In this document: piece after piece, positions 21,849 through 32,309 of the stretch | Layout of the letters: every line of letters starts with the position of its first letter | How positions within the stretch are numbered: the first letter of the stretch is position 1 | Source of the DNA: Nipponacmea schrenckii | Taxonomy: Eukaryota > Mollusca > Gastropoda > Lottiidae | Direction: 5' to 3' | Assembly: GCA_030562195.1 (NCBI GenBank) | Contig: JAUJPP010000005.1 | Coordinates: 15,053,106-15,117,105, forward strand | DNA: 64,000 bases | The notes under the pieces: model-generated | The model's input: only the letters and a program-made list of their open reading frames with translations | Told to the model about the DNA's origin: nothing | Database searches by the model: none | Position numbers and translations under genes: made by a program

Positions 21849-24031
21849 TGAAAAAAGTGAAATTTCCTTTACAGACCCTGGTAAGCTTAAGAGCCAGGCA
21901 TACAGACAAGTGGCAATTTCGTTACTTGCTTTTTTGCCTTCCACCTCAGTCCAAGAGTAACAGTATGCTTGGTTGCATTGTAAACACATAAGTTATAGAC
22001 ACACAACTTTCTACTGTAATACAGTAAAGATGCAGGTCCACATGGAATTTGAAGAACGCTTTGCAAGTCAAAAGAAGCAGAAATATATGTATCGTCAGTT
22101 GTAGCCCTCAATTATTCTTGCTGAAAAGCCTCTTTATCATTTCCCTCAAGCAAGTTGTACTTTGTGCACTTTGAACATTGGTCCTTCTTGGGGTGAAAAA
22201 ATGACAAATTAAACTCTTCACAAAATGTTCGTCTGTAAATATGTTCGCTCACAGCCTGTATCTGAGGAAAAGATTCTTCACAAAAGAGCTGGTAAAGACG
22301 ATACATTTTTCTAACGCTAAGTGTCTGGTCTAAATATTGCCGTCTTGTATCCCTTCTGGTATAGTGAGATTCCATTCTTGGAAATGTGTTGATGTGTTGT
22401 CTTACTACCTTTAGAGTTTCATCTTTCAATTTGTTTGCTGATGCCTGTTTCCCACGACCATCACTTCCAGCGAAGCATCCAATACCAACTGCTGCATCCT
22501 TCAAAGCGAGGTCGATTGGTCCATGACTAATGGCTAATGTTGCTTCAAAAAATTTCTTGCATATTCTTTTTTTGATGTTATTACTTGTAAACGAATATAA
22601 GTAAGTTTGTTCTCGTTTTTTCTTTCTCATACCATTTTTACTTCGCAGTCGCTCCCTTTGTTTTGGCAAAACTTCCACCTGTTTAATCAAATAATCCTTT
22701 TGCCTTTTATAGTCTCCTAGTAACCAATATTCGCGACATAGCACCCCTCTTTCTTCAGGAGTAAATTGATCATTACATCTATATCTACAATTCTGACAAT
22801 TAACAATTCTCGGTTGTTTGGGAGGAACTACTTTTCCATTGGCTGCTATGTATTGATCCCCATGCGTACGATTTCGCTTTCGAACATAACGAGCCCACTT
22901 TTCAGGGTCAGCTTTTCTTTTTCTTGTTAATAGTTTAGTTTGTTGTTTATTATTGCCATTTTCTTGAATGATGTGGGTTTCAGTTCTTATTTCGTTGGCA
23001 ATTTCATCAAGTGTTATGACCTCAAATGACTGTTCATCTTGTAATTCTGGTATAACATTGTCTGCATCTATTTCTTCGATGATTTGTTGAAGTAAACCTT
23101 GTATTATTTCGTTTTCTTCTGTCATTTCTTCTGTCCCAGGTTGTTTTTCTTCTGTTCCAGGTTGTTTTTCTTCTGTTCCAGGTAATGTTTCTTCTTTTTC
23201 AGGTTTTATTTCTTCTGTTCTATGTAGTATTTCTTCCGTTCCAGGTATTATTTTTTTCGTTCCAGGTTTTATTTCTTCTGTTCCACGTAATATTTCTTCT
23301 GTTCCAGGTAATATTTCTTCTGTTCCAGGTTTTGTTTCTTCTGTTCCAGGAAATATTTCTTCTGTTCCAGGTTGTATTTCTTTTGTTCCAGGTTTTATTT
23401 CTTCTGTTCCAGGTAATATTTCTTCTGTTCCATGTTTTATTTCTTCTGTTCCAGGTTTTATTTCTTCTGTTCCAGGTTTTATTTCTTCTGTTCCAGGTAA
23501 TGTTTCTTCTTTTCCATGTATTTGTTCTTCCGTTTTAGATAAAATTTTAATATCTTCTATTTCAGGTATTTGTTTGTAACTTTCTGAAACGTTGCTATCG
23601 TTATCAGTGCATTCATAATCAGGGTCATCATCAGAGTCATCAAATTCACTTTCTTCACTATCTTCCAACTGGTGAAGAATGTCTAATGCATTGTAACGTT
23701 TGACTGCAAAAAGAATAATACAAATTTAGTTGTCTGTAGACCTGATGATGCATGTGTATGAATGAATCATAATGCCTTTCGGCTAAAAGGTCAATCAAAC
23801 CTTGGGCTATAAGATTAAGATCAAGGAATATGTTAGACCAATGGAATATAATTGTGGCATTCAGAGAAATCTTTGCAAGAAACGGATATGTCCAGTGTGA
23901 TAAAAATGTGACCATTGAAAAAAACATGCTAGCCGAGTCTGACTAATTTGAAATTGGATCTATGAGTTTATATATGACTAAGGGATTTAATATTTATTAA
24001 ATTATTGAATCTTACCTCTTCTTGCAGCCAT
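21849..24031 (-). pseudogene. Transposase-like multicopy protein gene, 3' broken (2 exons)
   Basis: Exon 1 is only 16 nt (24031-24016, MAARR plus one base, donor GTAAG). Exon 2 starts at 23703 after TTCTTTTTGCAG and continues KRYNALDILHQLEDSEESEF. Together they read 535 aa to a TAA at 22114-22112. The protein has an acidic N-terminus, a 7-aa PGTEEIK repeat tract, a basic KRKADPEKWARYVRKR segment, a Cys cluster (NCQNCRYRC), the phrases TRRQYLDQTLSV and FNLSFFHPKKDQCSKC, and then the stop. Homologous sequence continues past the stop (ISASFDLQSVLQIPC, YYSRKLCVYN). After a frame change it reads CYSWTEVEGKKASNEIATC and ISLFSD before ending at 21849. Similar multicopy proteins are common in invertebrate genomes and look like DNA transposases. 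I cannot assign the superfamily. The stop, frameshift and truncation make this copy non-functional. Confidence 0.7.
23128..23535 (-). repeat. Coding minisatellite, 21-bp unit (~19 copies)
   Basis: Within exon 2 of the transposase-like gene, a 21-nt unit encodes PGTEEIK-type heptads (variants PGTEEIL, PGTKEIQ, HGTEEIL, RGTEEIK, PEKEETL). The frame stays open through all copies. The opposite strand is also open here (LLFQVLF repeats at 23185-23538), a by-product of the 3n unit. Confidence 0.9.
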
Positions 24032-25121
24032 AATTATATATATTTATAACCAAACAACAGTAAGCTTACTCATTAAAATGTCAACAAGGCTCCATTATGT
24101 TGTTCTCCAATGGAAAGAACTCATGTCTCAGTATACAATTGGACATACTCAGGATTAACATGACTTATATGAACTATTGTTTGTGCAAGAAATGCTTATG
24201 TGGACATAAACGTTTTATGCATATTTACGTTTTGGCAATAATGGACATGAACATTTGTGAGAACTCCATTTCCGTGTTATTTATATAGAGAGGACTAGAG
24301 CATTTTCTGCACACAAACTGAATGGCTTTAGAAGCCAAATAAACGTTATAACTCATTTTGGTCATTTTAGGACTTATTCACTTCTTGCTCTCAACCCTTG
24401 ATATGATGACTCGCTATAATATACACGTAGACGATGTAGACTATTACTTTATTAGATGTTGACAGGCCGATGATATTATGAACATTGTCTAAAAATAACG
24501 CATTGACAAAAAAAAAATGCACAATCAGCAATATCAAATTTTGACATGCTGCCAAATTTATACGACACTGGCCAAATTATATAGCTCAATTGTTGTGGTC
24601 TGCAAGTCTGAAAAGATAGCTTCCAAACACATTCCCCTCCTGGATGTGTCCATCTCAAATTGGTAAACATTAACATATATCTCATTATTGAATTATAACG
24701 GACAACCAATCAAGTAGGCAAATGGTTTAAGGCATTCAAAATGTGCAAAATATTAAAAACACAACATTTTCAAAGCAACCTACAAGCAACGATGTTATTA
24801 AATCTTGTAGATCAAAAACGATTTCAACATTTATACAGAAATGCTTTACTATATATTATGCGAAGTAACTATACGAGGAGAAAACGATGTTAAATCTATA
24901 CTTATGCAAAACGATGTATAACATAAATCTTAGCATAAAACATTCAAATTTTGCTCTTACGATGTCGATGTGACCTAAGTATTCGGTTTAAATACTATAC
25001 AACAAGAAAGACTAGGCGAATATTCAACAATGCAAAACCATACAATCACAATTCTGTACAGTGCAATTTGAAGGCAAAGGGAGTAATCATAATATGAACA
25101 AATACAATTTCAATAAGACAA
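24032..25121. other. AT-rich DNA, no gene recognised
   Basis: Upstream flank of the minus-strand transposase-like gene. No recognisable domain, RNA gene or repeat structure. Confidence 0.5.
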
Positions 25122-25170
25122 CTAGAACTGCGAACAGTTCTGAGAGTGGCAAACAACCTCTATGGGTTAA
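25122..25170 (-). repeat. Helentron-like 3' terminus (hairpin + CTAG), copy 3
   Basis: On the minus strand the sequence reads CATAGAGGTTGTTTGCCACT, then the hairpin GAACTG-TTCG-CAGTTC and CTAG (25125-25122). It matches the 5867-5913 copy, with a different loop base. The corresponding element would extend to higher coordinates. No coding part was recognised there. Confidence 0.6.
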
Positions 25171-25289
25171 GATATAGATATACGCGAAGTTTTATGGTAA
25201 ATTCACAGGAGAGGAAATAACGGAAATCAATTGATGTTATAAAACGTCCTCTCTCATTGTAAATATGTAAATATTGCATGCATTAAAAA

Positions 25290-25670
25290 ACACTGCCTCA
25301 TATTCTTTTAAATTTTCGGTCTATCATCTTTCGAAGATTATAGGCATGCGTTAATAGATATATTCATATTTTCGTTGTATATGTATCATTATGTATCCTT
25401 AAGCGTTATATTTGTATTCTTTTATATTTTCAATCTATGATTTTTCGAGTAAACGAATATAAGCATGCGTTATGTACATACTGTTTATATTTCATAAAAG
25501 AATTCTATTTGATATTTTTATTTTTTGTTATACATATATTATTATGTATTCTCAAACGTTATGCTTTATATTCTTTTATGTTTTCAATCTATAATTTTTC
25601 GAGTAAAAGAATTTAAGCATGCGTTATGTACATACTGTTTATATTTCATAAAACAATTCTAAATAAAAAA
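25290..25670 (+). repeat. Three diverged tandem units (~120-155 bp)
   Basis: The phrases TTTTATGTTTTCAATCTAT, TTTTTCGAGTAAA and AAGCATGCGTTATGTACATA recur with GCATGCG at about 25343, 25463 and 25617. Non-coding. Confidence 0.65.
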
Positions 25671-25699
25671 ATTAATCTTTTAAATGAGTTTTGCATTCT

Positions 25700-26760
25700 C
25701 ACTAAAATCCTTTTACTCTAAAGATCAGGAAAACAAAGAATCTAAATTTTAATACAGTGGCATACTACCCCTATGGTCACTTAATATAGCTTTTTGATTT
25801 TTTAAAACTCAAATGGGTACAAAAATAAATTAAATCGATCATTATTGGCATACTGTAAGGATAGTTTAAATCAAGAACATTTTACTTGAAATAGCTTAAA
25901 GGGATTCTAAAGAGGTTTTATAAACTGTATCGGGGACGCTAAAACCATCAATTTGCGCCATTCCAATTTCAATTCCGACTTCTGTGGCTCTTGCAATTCC
26001 ACTAAATCTAACGTCTTTTATGACGTCACCGACAGGAAGCTACTATTGATATCTGTGCAGATCCCATCAGGGTTCTAAAAAACCGGAAGCTCTCACGCAA
26101 AAACCGGAAGTGATAGAAAAAATTTTATGATGCGGTTTTAAAATTCATGGTCATTGAAGGTCAAGGTCATTTGATATAGCCTTGTGAATTTTCAAAAAAC
26201 TAAAACGGGTACCAAAAAAATTGTTGTCGATCATAATAGGCATATGTGTGGATAGCTAAGGCCAAGAACATTCTACTTGAAAAAATTCAGGGTCATTGAA
26301 GGTCAAGGTCATTTGATTTGGCCTTTTGAATTTTCAAAAAAATTCAATCGGGCATTAAAAAAATTTAAATTTGAAAATCAATTCTGTTCCCAACAAGTTT
26401 TAGATAAAGTAACAAGGTTTCGAAAAACACCAAAATCGGACAAATCGGATAAAAATTAGCGGACTTATTAAAATTTTGCTGACTTTTACTGTTCTGTGAT
26501 GACTCATAAAGTATCACTTCCGTTTGGATTTTTTATTCTTAAAGGGTTCTAATTATGCCTGATAGTATATATGTATAGCTTTTGAACTTATTTCTTACAT
26601 ACACCGGAAGCTGGGTGACCCAACGCGGTTCTAAAAAACCGGAAGTTCTCACGCAAGAACCAGAGTGGTAGAATTTTTTTTATGATGCGGTTTTATTTCT
26701 ATAGGGGACTTCGCTATATTCTGTAATTTTCAAAGCGATCGGATAATTAGCAACAAAGTT
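25700..26760 (+). repeat. Dispersed ETS-motif/AGGTCA-bearing repeat, copy 2
   Basis: Same family as 18180-19450 in the opposite orientation. It contains two tandem copies (142 bp apart, near 26147 and 26289) of a unit with CATTGAAGGTCAAGGTCATT and TTTGAATTTTCAAAAAA. A more diverged third copy lies at about 25775. ACCGGAAGT-type motifs appear at about 26030, 26085, 26105 and 26640. Confidence 0.55.
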
Positions 26761-26839
26761 ATGCAATTATTCAATTATTATTATGCAATTACTAACTTCT
26801 GATGCGTAAAAATTTTAGTTTTATATATTCATTTTCTAT

Positions 26840-27765
26840 TCCAGTACCGACTTTGACTTCGACTACGCGAACTAGTCCGTCAATACCAGTAAAAGTGGAT
26901 ACAATTCGGTCACTTCCCTGTAGGCGTTTGTGGAATTATAACGATGACCATATCCTCTCCAAGTTCTTAGAGGGAAAGTTCCACTTTGAACGAGTGTTCA
27001 GAGATGGCAAGAATTCGCGTAACCATCTCCGCCAAAACTGTCCTAATAAGTCCTGCACTCTCCGCCATCTCCTTCGTCTGCATGTCCTAATATGGCACGA
27101 ATTGCTCTCTTCGCTTGATCTCTTGATCAACGCTTCAAAAACGCCTCCGAAGTGAGGTGCTAGGGGAAGATTAAAGGTCCACTTAATCCTTCTATTATAC
27201 ATCCGATTACCGATCTTAATTTGGTTTAGTCCAGCAATTAGTTCTTTTAATTCACGATCGGCGCTAATAAAGTTTGAACCATTATCCGATACAATTTCGA
27301 TAGGTTTCGATCTTCTGCTCACAGATATGTTTAAAGTTGAGAGAAAGACTGTATCAAAGCTCCATGCCATTTCCAAATGAACAGCTCTGGTGCTCAAACA
27401 TGTAAACAAACACAAATACCGCTTAGTTTGGATTCGTCCACGACCCTGTTTCGTGAGATAAGGGCCTCCGAAATCCAGTCCTGTTCTTGCAAAGGCACGA
27501 ATCGGTTCCAATCTGTTCTTCGGCAAGGGAGCCATCATTTGACGGACTGGTTTTCTTTTGCGACGGACACATTTTAAACATTTTAAATTTTTCACACATT
27601 CACGAGCGCGCAATATCCAAAACTTAGATCGCAATTGTGACAAAACGAATGAAACACCAAACTCGTGTTTTAACTTTTCGTGATAATGCTCCACAACTAA
27701 TTCTGTTACACGATGCTTCCTCGGTAATATAGTTCGGTGTCGCGCACTAAAGGATAAGAAATCGG
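26840..27765 (-). pseudogene. BEL/Pao retrotransposon integrase remnant
   Basis: On the minus strand, in order: an integrase zinc-binding region (HYHEKLKHEFG ... CVKNLKCLKC), the integrase core (ARTGLDFGGPY with the first catalytic D, EIVSDNGSNF with the second D, LAPHFGGVFEALI toward the E), and the BEL/Pao-type C-terminal domain (FWRRWLREFLPSL, then VRVVEVKVGT). The frame changes after EALIKR and stops occur in the last part, so no continuous protein is made. Protease, reverse transcriptase and long terminal repeats are absent. The 5' side is cut off near the start of the Harbinger remnant at about 27766. Confidence 0.8.
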
Positions 27766-27903
27766 CCTTATAAGTGCAGATTTAATCGTAAATGGCGTTT
27801 CTCAAAAAATCGTAAGAGTTAATTTATCGTAAGTTTACGACTAATTCGGGTGCAAACTTACTAATGGTCAAAGCTGTCGTAAATAGCCGACGGTAAAACC
27901 AAA

Positions 27904-30900
27904 ATGGCCGCTATCATTGCTGTCAATAATGAAGTTCTGAAAAAGAAGCGTCAATTTAACATTAGATGTGATCCGCTAGCGTGTTTAACTGAACAAGAAA
28001 TAGTCGAGAGATACAGACTACACTCCCGATTGATTGAATTTGTAGATGATAGTGTACGGTACGAGATCGCTCGCCCCACAGGACGATGCCATGCAGTGAC
28101 TTCCACCCAGCAGGTAAGTCTGTAATAATATTTTATGGAATAATCAATGAGTTATATTGGCAATAACATTGATAAAATTGATAATTTCATAAATCTTGGT
28201 CAATTACGTCCCTTTTTATTCCAATAATTCCGTTTCCGAGACCATTCGCACTATTTAATGGTAATATTAACGGCATTCATCAAGTCGTTTCGAGCCATTC
28301 GATTACCGTAATTGACACAATTTGTAATCAATCCTACTTTCGTAATCACTAACTACGATATTATAGTACTACGATACAGTCATACCAGTCATATTGTATC
28401 CAGCTAAGGTCATGTTTGTGATGTCTGTTGTAAACCCGTAACATTGAATCAAGTTAAGGTGATGTTTGTGATGTCTGTTGTAAACAAGTAATATTGTATC
28501 AAGCTAAGGTCATGTTTGTGATGTCTGTTCTAAACAAGTAATATTGTATCAAGCTAAGGTCATTTTTGTGATGTCTGTTGTAAACAAGTAATATTGTATC
28601 AAGCTAAGGTCATGTTTGTGATGTCTGTTGTAAACCAGTAGGCCTAATATTGTATCCAGTTAAGTTCATGTTTGTGATGTCTGTTGTAAACCAGTTACAT
28701 TGTATCAAGTTAAGGTCATGTTTGTGATGTCTGTTGTAAACCAGTCATATTGCATCCAGCTAAGGTCATGTTTGTGATGTCTGTTGTAAACCCGTAACAT
28801 TGAATCAAGTTAAGGTGATGTTTGTGATGTCTGTTGTAAACCAGTCATATTGTATCCAGCTAAGATCATGTTTGTGATGTCTGTTGTAAACCCGTAACAT
28901 TGAATCAAGTTAATGTGATGTTTGTGATGTCTGTTGTAAACAAGTAATATTGTATCAAGCTAAGGTCATGTTTGTGATGTCTGTTGTAAACAAGTAATAT
29001 TGTATCAAGCTAAGGTCATTTTTGTGATGTCTGTTGTAAACAAGTAATATTGTATCAAGCTAAGGTCATGTTTGTGATGTCTGTTGTAAACCAGTAGGCC
29101 TAATATTGTATCCAGTTAAGTTCATGTTTGTGGTGTCTGTTGTAAACAAGTAGGCCTAATATTGTATCCAGTTAAGGTCATGTTTGTGATGTCTGTTGTA
29201 AACCAGTAGGCCTTATATTGTATCCAGTTAAGTTCATGTGTGTGGTGTCTGTTGTAAACAAGTAGGCCTAATATTGTATCCAGTTAAGGTGATGTTTGTG
29301 ATGTCTGTTGTAAACCAGTAACATTGTATCAAGTTAAGGTAATGTTTGTGATGTCTCTTGTAAACCCATAACATTGTATCAAGTTTAGGTCATGTTTGTG
29401 ATGTCTGTTGTAAACAAGTAATAGTGTATCTAGTTAAGATCATGTTTGTGATGTCTCTTGTAAACCATTTACATTGTATCAAGTTAAAGTCATGTTTTTG
29501 AGATGTCTGTTGTAAACCAGTAGGCCTAATATTGTATCCGGCTAAGGTCATGTTTGTGATATCTGTTGTAAACCCGTAAGCTTGTATCCAGTTAAGGCCA
29601 TGTTTGTGATGTCTGTTGGAAACCCGTAATATTGTATCAAGTTAAGGTAAATTTGTGATGTCCGTTGTAAACAATTAATATTGTATCATGTTAAGGTAAA
29701 TTTGTGATGTCTGTTGTAAACCAATAATATTGTATCCAGTTAAGGGCATGTTTGTGATGTCTGTTGTAAATCAATAATATTGTATCTGTTGTAAACCAGT
29801 AATTTTGGATCAAATTATGGTTAATTTTTGTATCATGGTATATTGTAGATATTACTTACTCTAAGATGATAAAGATGATTTTTACTCTGAAGTAGCAGAT
29901 CTACATTGTTTTTCAAAATCTACTATTTCAAAAGTGATACATACTGTTGTACCTGCAATTAACAAGAATATTGATAATATTCGTTTTCCCACTAGTGCCG
30001 ATATTATAAAACCAAACAGGAATTTTACCAAATTGCAAAATTTCCAGGACTGATAGGTTGTATCGATGGAAAAATAATACCAATTATTGCACCATCATAT
30101 GACGAGAGTGATTTTGTTTGCAGAACATGCATTCATGCATTAAATATCCAAGCAGTCGTTGATGCACATCTTAGGTAAGATATGGATAGCTGAAATATTG
30201 CATTATCAGTTAGTAATGCAACTAAAATTATTTACTATTTAGACAACTTCGTCCCTTCAAGCCATTCCAGGGAAGATTACATTCACCAACAACTAAGCAT
30301 CATTCTGGAATTATAATATAGCCTGTTAGAGCATCAGTTTCAAGGAGGCCTATAACTTATCATTCAAAATGATGTACAATAAGTGAAAGCCTGATTCCTT
30401 GAAAATCAAACTAGTTCATTTCTCATTGTTAAAATGTCAATATGAATTAAATTTTCCATCTACGTAGAAAGTACAAGATAAATTTTAGATTCTCTACAAA
30501 GCTACTTTGTTTAAGTCAAAAGTAATAACTCAAAAAATGAAATAAATGATACAATTGTGCCATTATACTAGTTAAAATTTTATTTTCTATTCTAGGTTTA
30601 CTAATGCAGTATGTAAATGGCCAGGTTCAGTCTATGATAGTTTTGTGTTTAATTTATGTTCATTCAATGATCATTTGGAACAAGCCCCTCCTGGAAATGG
30701 CTGGTTATTAGGAGACTGTGGATATGGGTTGAAACCATATCTAATGACTCCTATTAACCATCCGCAGCCAGAGCGAGAGCAGCGATACAATTCTGCACAC
30801 TCACGCACACGAGTTGTGGTTGAGAAAGCTTTTGGGGTACTTAAGTCAAGGTTTCGCTGCTTGCATAAGTCAGGGGGTTGTTTAACATTTGGACCAGAAA

Positions 30901-31090
30901 GAAGCATTCAAGTTGTACAGGTTTGCCTCAAACTTTGTAAAGATTTTAGGTCCCAAATCCCATTGACTTTGATCAATTTATAGAAACTGGGGATAACAGT
31001 AATGAAGGGGAAATGAGAAACGAAAGTGATGGAATGTACATAAGAAGAAACTTAGTTTCCAAATTTGAATTGAATTTGATTATTGGGGAT
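27904..31090 (+). pseudogene. Harbinger transposase-derived nuclease (HARBI1-like), intron-containing
   Basis: Exon 1 (27904-28113) encodes 70 aa (LTEQEIVERYRLHSRLIEFV) and ends at CAG|GTAAGT. A second coding block (about 29866-30174) gives VADLHCFSKSTISKVIH (helix-turn-helix). After a one-base frame slip near 30017 it gives FYQIAKFPGLIGCIDGK (first catalytic D). The donor is TTAG|GTAAGA. Exon 3 starts at 30596 after TCTATTCTAG and reads on in phase: CKWPGSVYDSFVF (second D) and TRVVVEKAFGVLKSRFRCL (E). After another frame slip near 30950 it gives a C-terminal tail ending GMYIRRNLVSKF. The DDE residues are all present, but part of the ALRF-type helix region and the HN of the C-terminal LHN motif are missing, and at least two frame slips occur. 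Hence a pseudogene, or a gene with undetected exons. Confidence 0.75.
28390..29815 (+). repeat. Minisatellite, ~50-bp unit, about 28 copies
   Basis: The unit core is GTCATGTTTGTGATGTCTGT followed by TGTAAAC and a variable CCAGTAATATTGTATC part. Some units have a 5-7-bp AGGCCT insertion. Groups of variants recur in the same order (28390-28640 resembles 28740-29090), showing duplication of blocks. The array fills the first intron of the Harbinger-2 transposase gene. Not a CRISPR array: the units are contiguous without unique spacers. Confidence 0.92.
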
Positions 31091-31210
31091 AAAGAGGGTG
31101 CTTCAGCATTTTTCATAAATATTTTCAAAAGAACTTCTAGTATTTTTTTCTTTATAACAATGTCTTTTTCCATTAAGTCAATTTTTTTAGTTCTAATTTA
31201 ATGATCTTTT

Positions 31211-31924
31211 CTTTAAATGATTCTTTCTCTGAAAGATATGAATGTATGAAGTATAATTTAAATCTGAATAGAAGATGAATTACCGGCACTAAACAATTAA
31301 AGTGATTATAAAGAGTTCCATCGTTTGTCTACTTTTAGTTGAATGTTGTTTTGTATTCATATGCATTGCCACATTTCAAGTTGTCACCAGGACACCATTG
31401 GAAATCACTAAGGAAATTTGAAGTTCATCGTAAATGAATCCAAACTTGTCTGAGATATTGTAGCGTTTGACAAAAAAAAAAAAAATTAAGATTTACCCAT
31501 ATTAGACTGTTTAGGTTTATCAACATATTTATCTTCATATTTTTCTACAAAAAAAAAAAAACAGTTGACAGGCTTTACATATTATATTGGTGATATCTGG
31601 AATAACTTCAACTTAACTATTAACTTTTAATATGTTAGCTCAAGATCAGAATGCTTGAGTACTTGCTTTTAACATCAAATTGATGGGTACAGTGTGTGGT
31701 CAGATTCCTTACAATAAGCTCACTTACGTTTCTGTAAATTTGGTTTACACTTATAACTGGAAGAAAGTAAACAATCATAAATCATAAAGCTCGTGTATGT
31801 TTATATAAATTATATAAAATCACAAACTGGACTGTAGATATTATTTTCGTTATTTCCGTATCATGGACTGTAGATAATGATAGATTTTGTAAAAAATATC
31901 ATTACGGTTGGTGATATTCCCAAA
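31211..31924. other. AT-rich DNA, no gene recognised
   Basis: Contains two A-runs (about 31474 and 31549). No coding or RNA feature recognised. Confidence 0.5.
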
Positions 31925-32165
31925 AGGTAGCTTGCCAGGCAAGATAACAATATGTTAAGTCATTTTTTGATTAATAGCATACAAACATAAATATATACAA
32001 ACAAACCCTTCATCTAAGTCAAATCTGAACTTGGCCGCCGTCTTATCAATTCCAATGCTCACAGCAAGTTTCATAAAAATCCATTGAAAATTGTAGCTTT
32101 TATTGTGTCTACAACAAATATTGACGGACTGACAGATAGAGGAGACGACATTGAACTAACATGTT
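31925..32165 (+). mobile_element. Tandem-repeat element, copy D (partial)
   Basis: Starts with the palindrome CTTGCCAGGCAAG (31930-31942) and contains one core unit (CCGTCTTATCAATTCCAATG, TTGTAGCTTTTATTGTGTC). It ends with a GACGGACTGACAG stretch, without the usual GTGGGCGTAT end. Confidence 0.6.
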
Positions 32166-32256
32166 GTCAAAGAATGAGTTATTTTTTATTTATTTTTAAA
32201 AGAGCTGAAAACCATTTTATACATCATTGAACCAACATTTCCGATAGTTTACTCAC

Positions 32257-32304
32257 ATATATCATCTTCTCCCGCAGATGTCATTGCCTCTTCACTTTCC
32301 AATG
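32257..32304 (-). other. Possible 48-nt micro-exon
   Basis: On the minus strand, TTTCTTTTAACAG precedes a 48-nt open stretch (ALESEEAMTSAGEDDI in one frame) that ends at GTGAGT. Its length is a multiple of three. Two other GTGAGT/GTAAGT donors occur nearby on the same strand (about 32565 and 32870), without convincing exons. This may be chance. Confidence 0.2.
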
Positions 32305-32309
32305 CTGTT

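Larger units (their letters stand above)
27766..31210 (+). mobile_element. Harbinger element 2, decayed, multi-exon transposase
   Basis: Limits are approximate. The left part (27770-27890) contains inverted and direct CGTAA/TTACG subterminal motifs like those of other Harbinger ends. The transposase gene follows at 27904. A partner Myb-like gene was not recognised, and the right terminal repeat was not identified. Confidence 0.55.

Noticed and set aside
23185..23538. Leu/Phe-rich open frame opposite the heptad repeats
   Set aside because: It is the antisense shadow of a 21-bp in-frame minisatellite. No other support.
26802..27155. 117-aa plus-strand open frame
   Set aside because: It is antisense to the BEL/Pao integrase C-terminal remnant, which has recognisable motifs.
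28390..29815. CRISPR-like regular repeats
   Set aside because: Units are contiguous 50-bp repeats with variants and no unique spacers, in an animal intron. It is a minisatellite.
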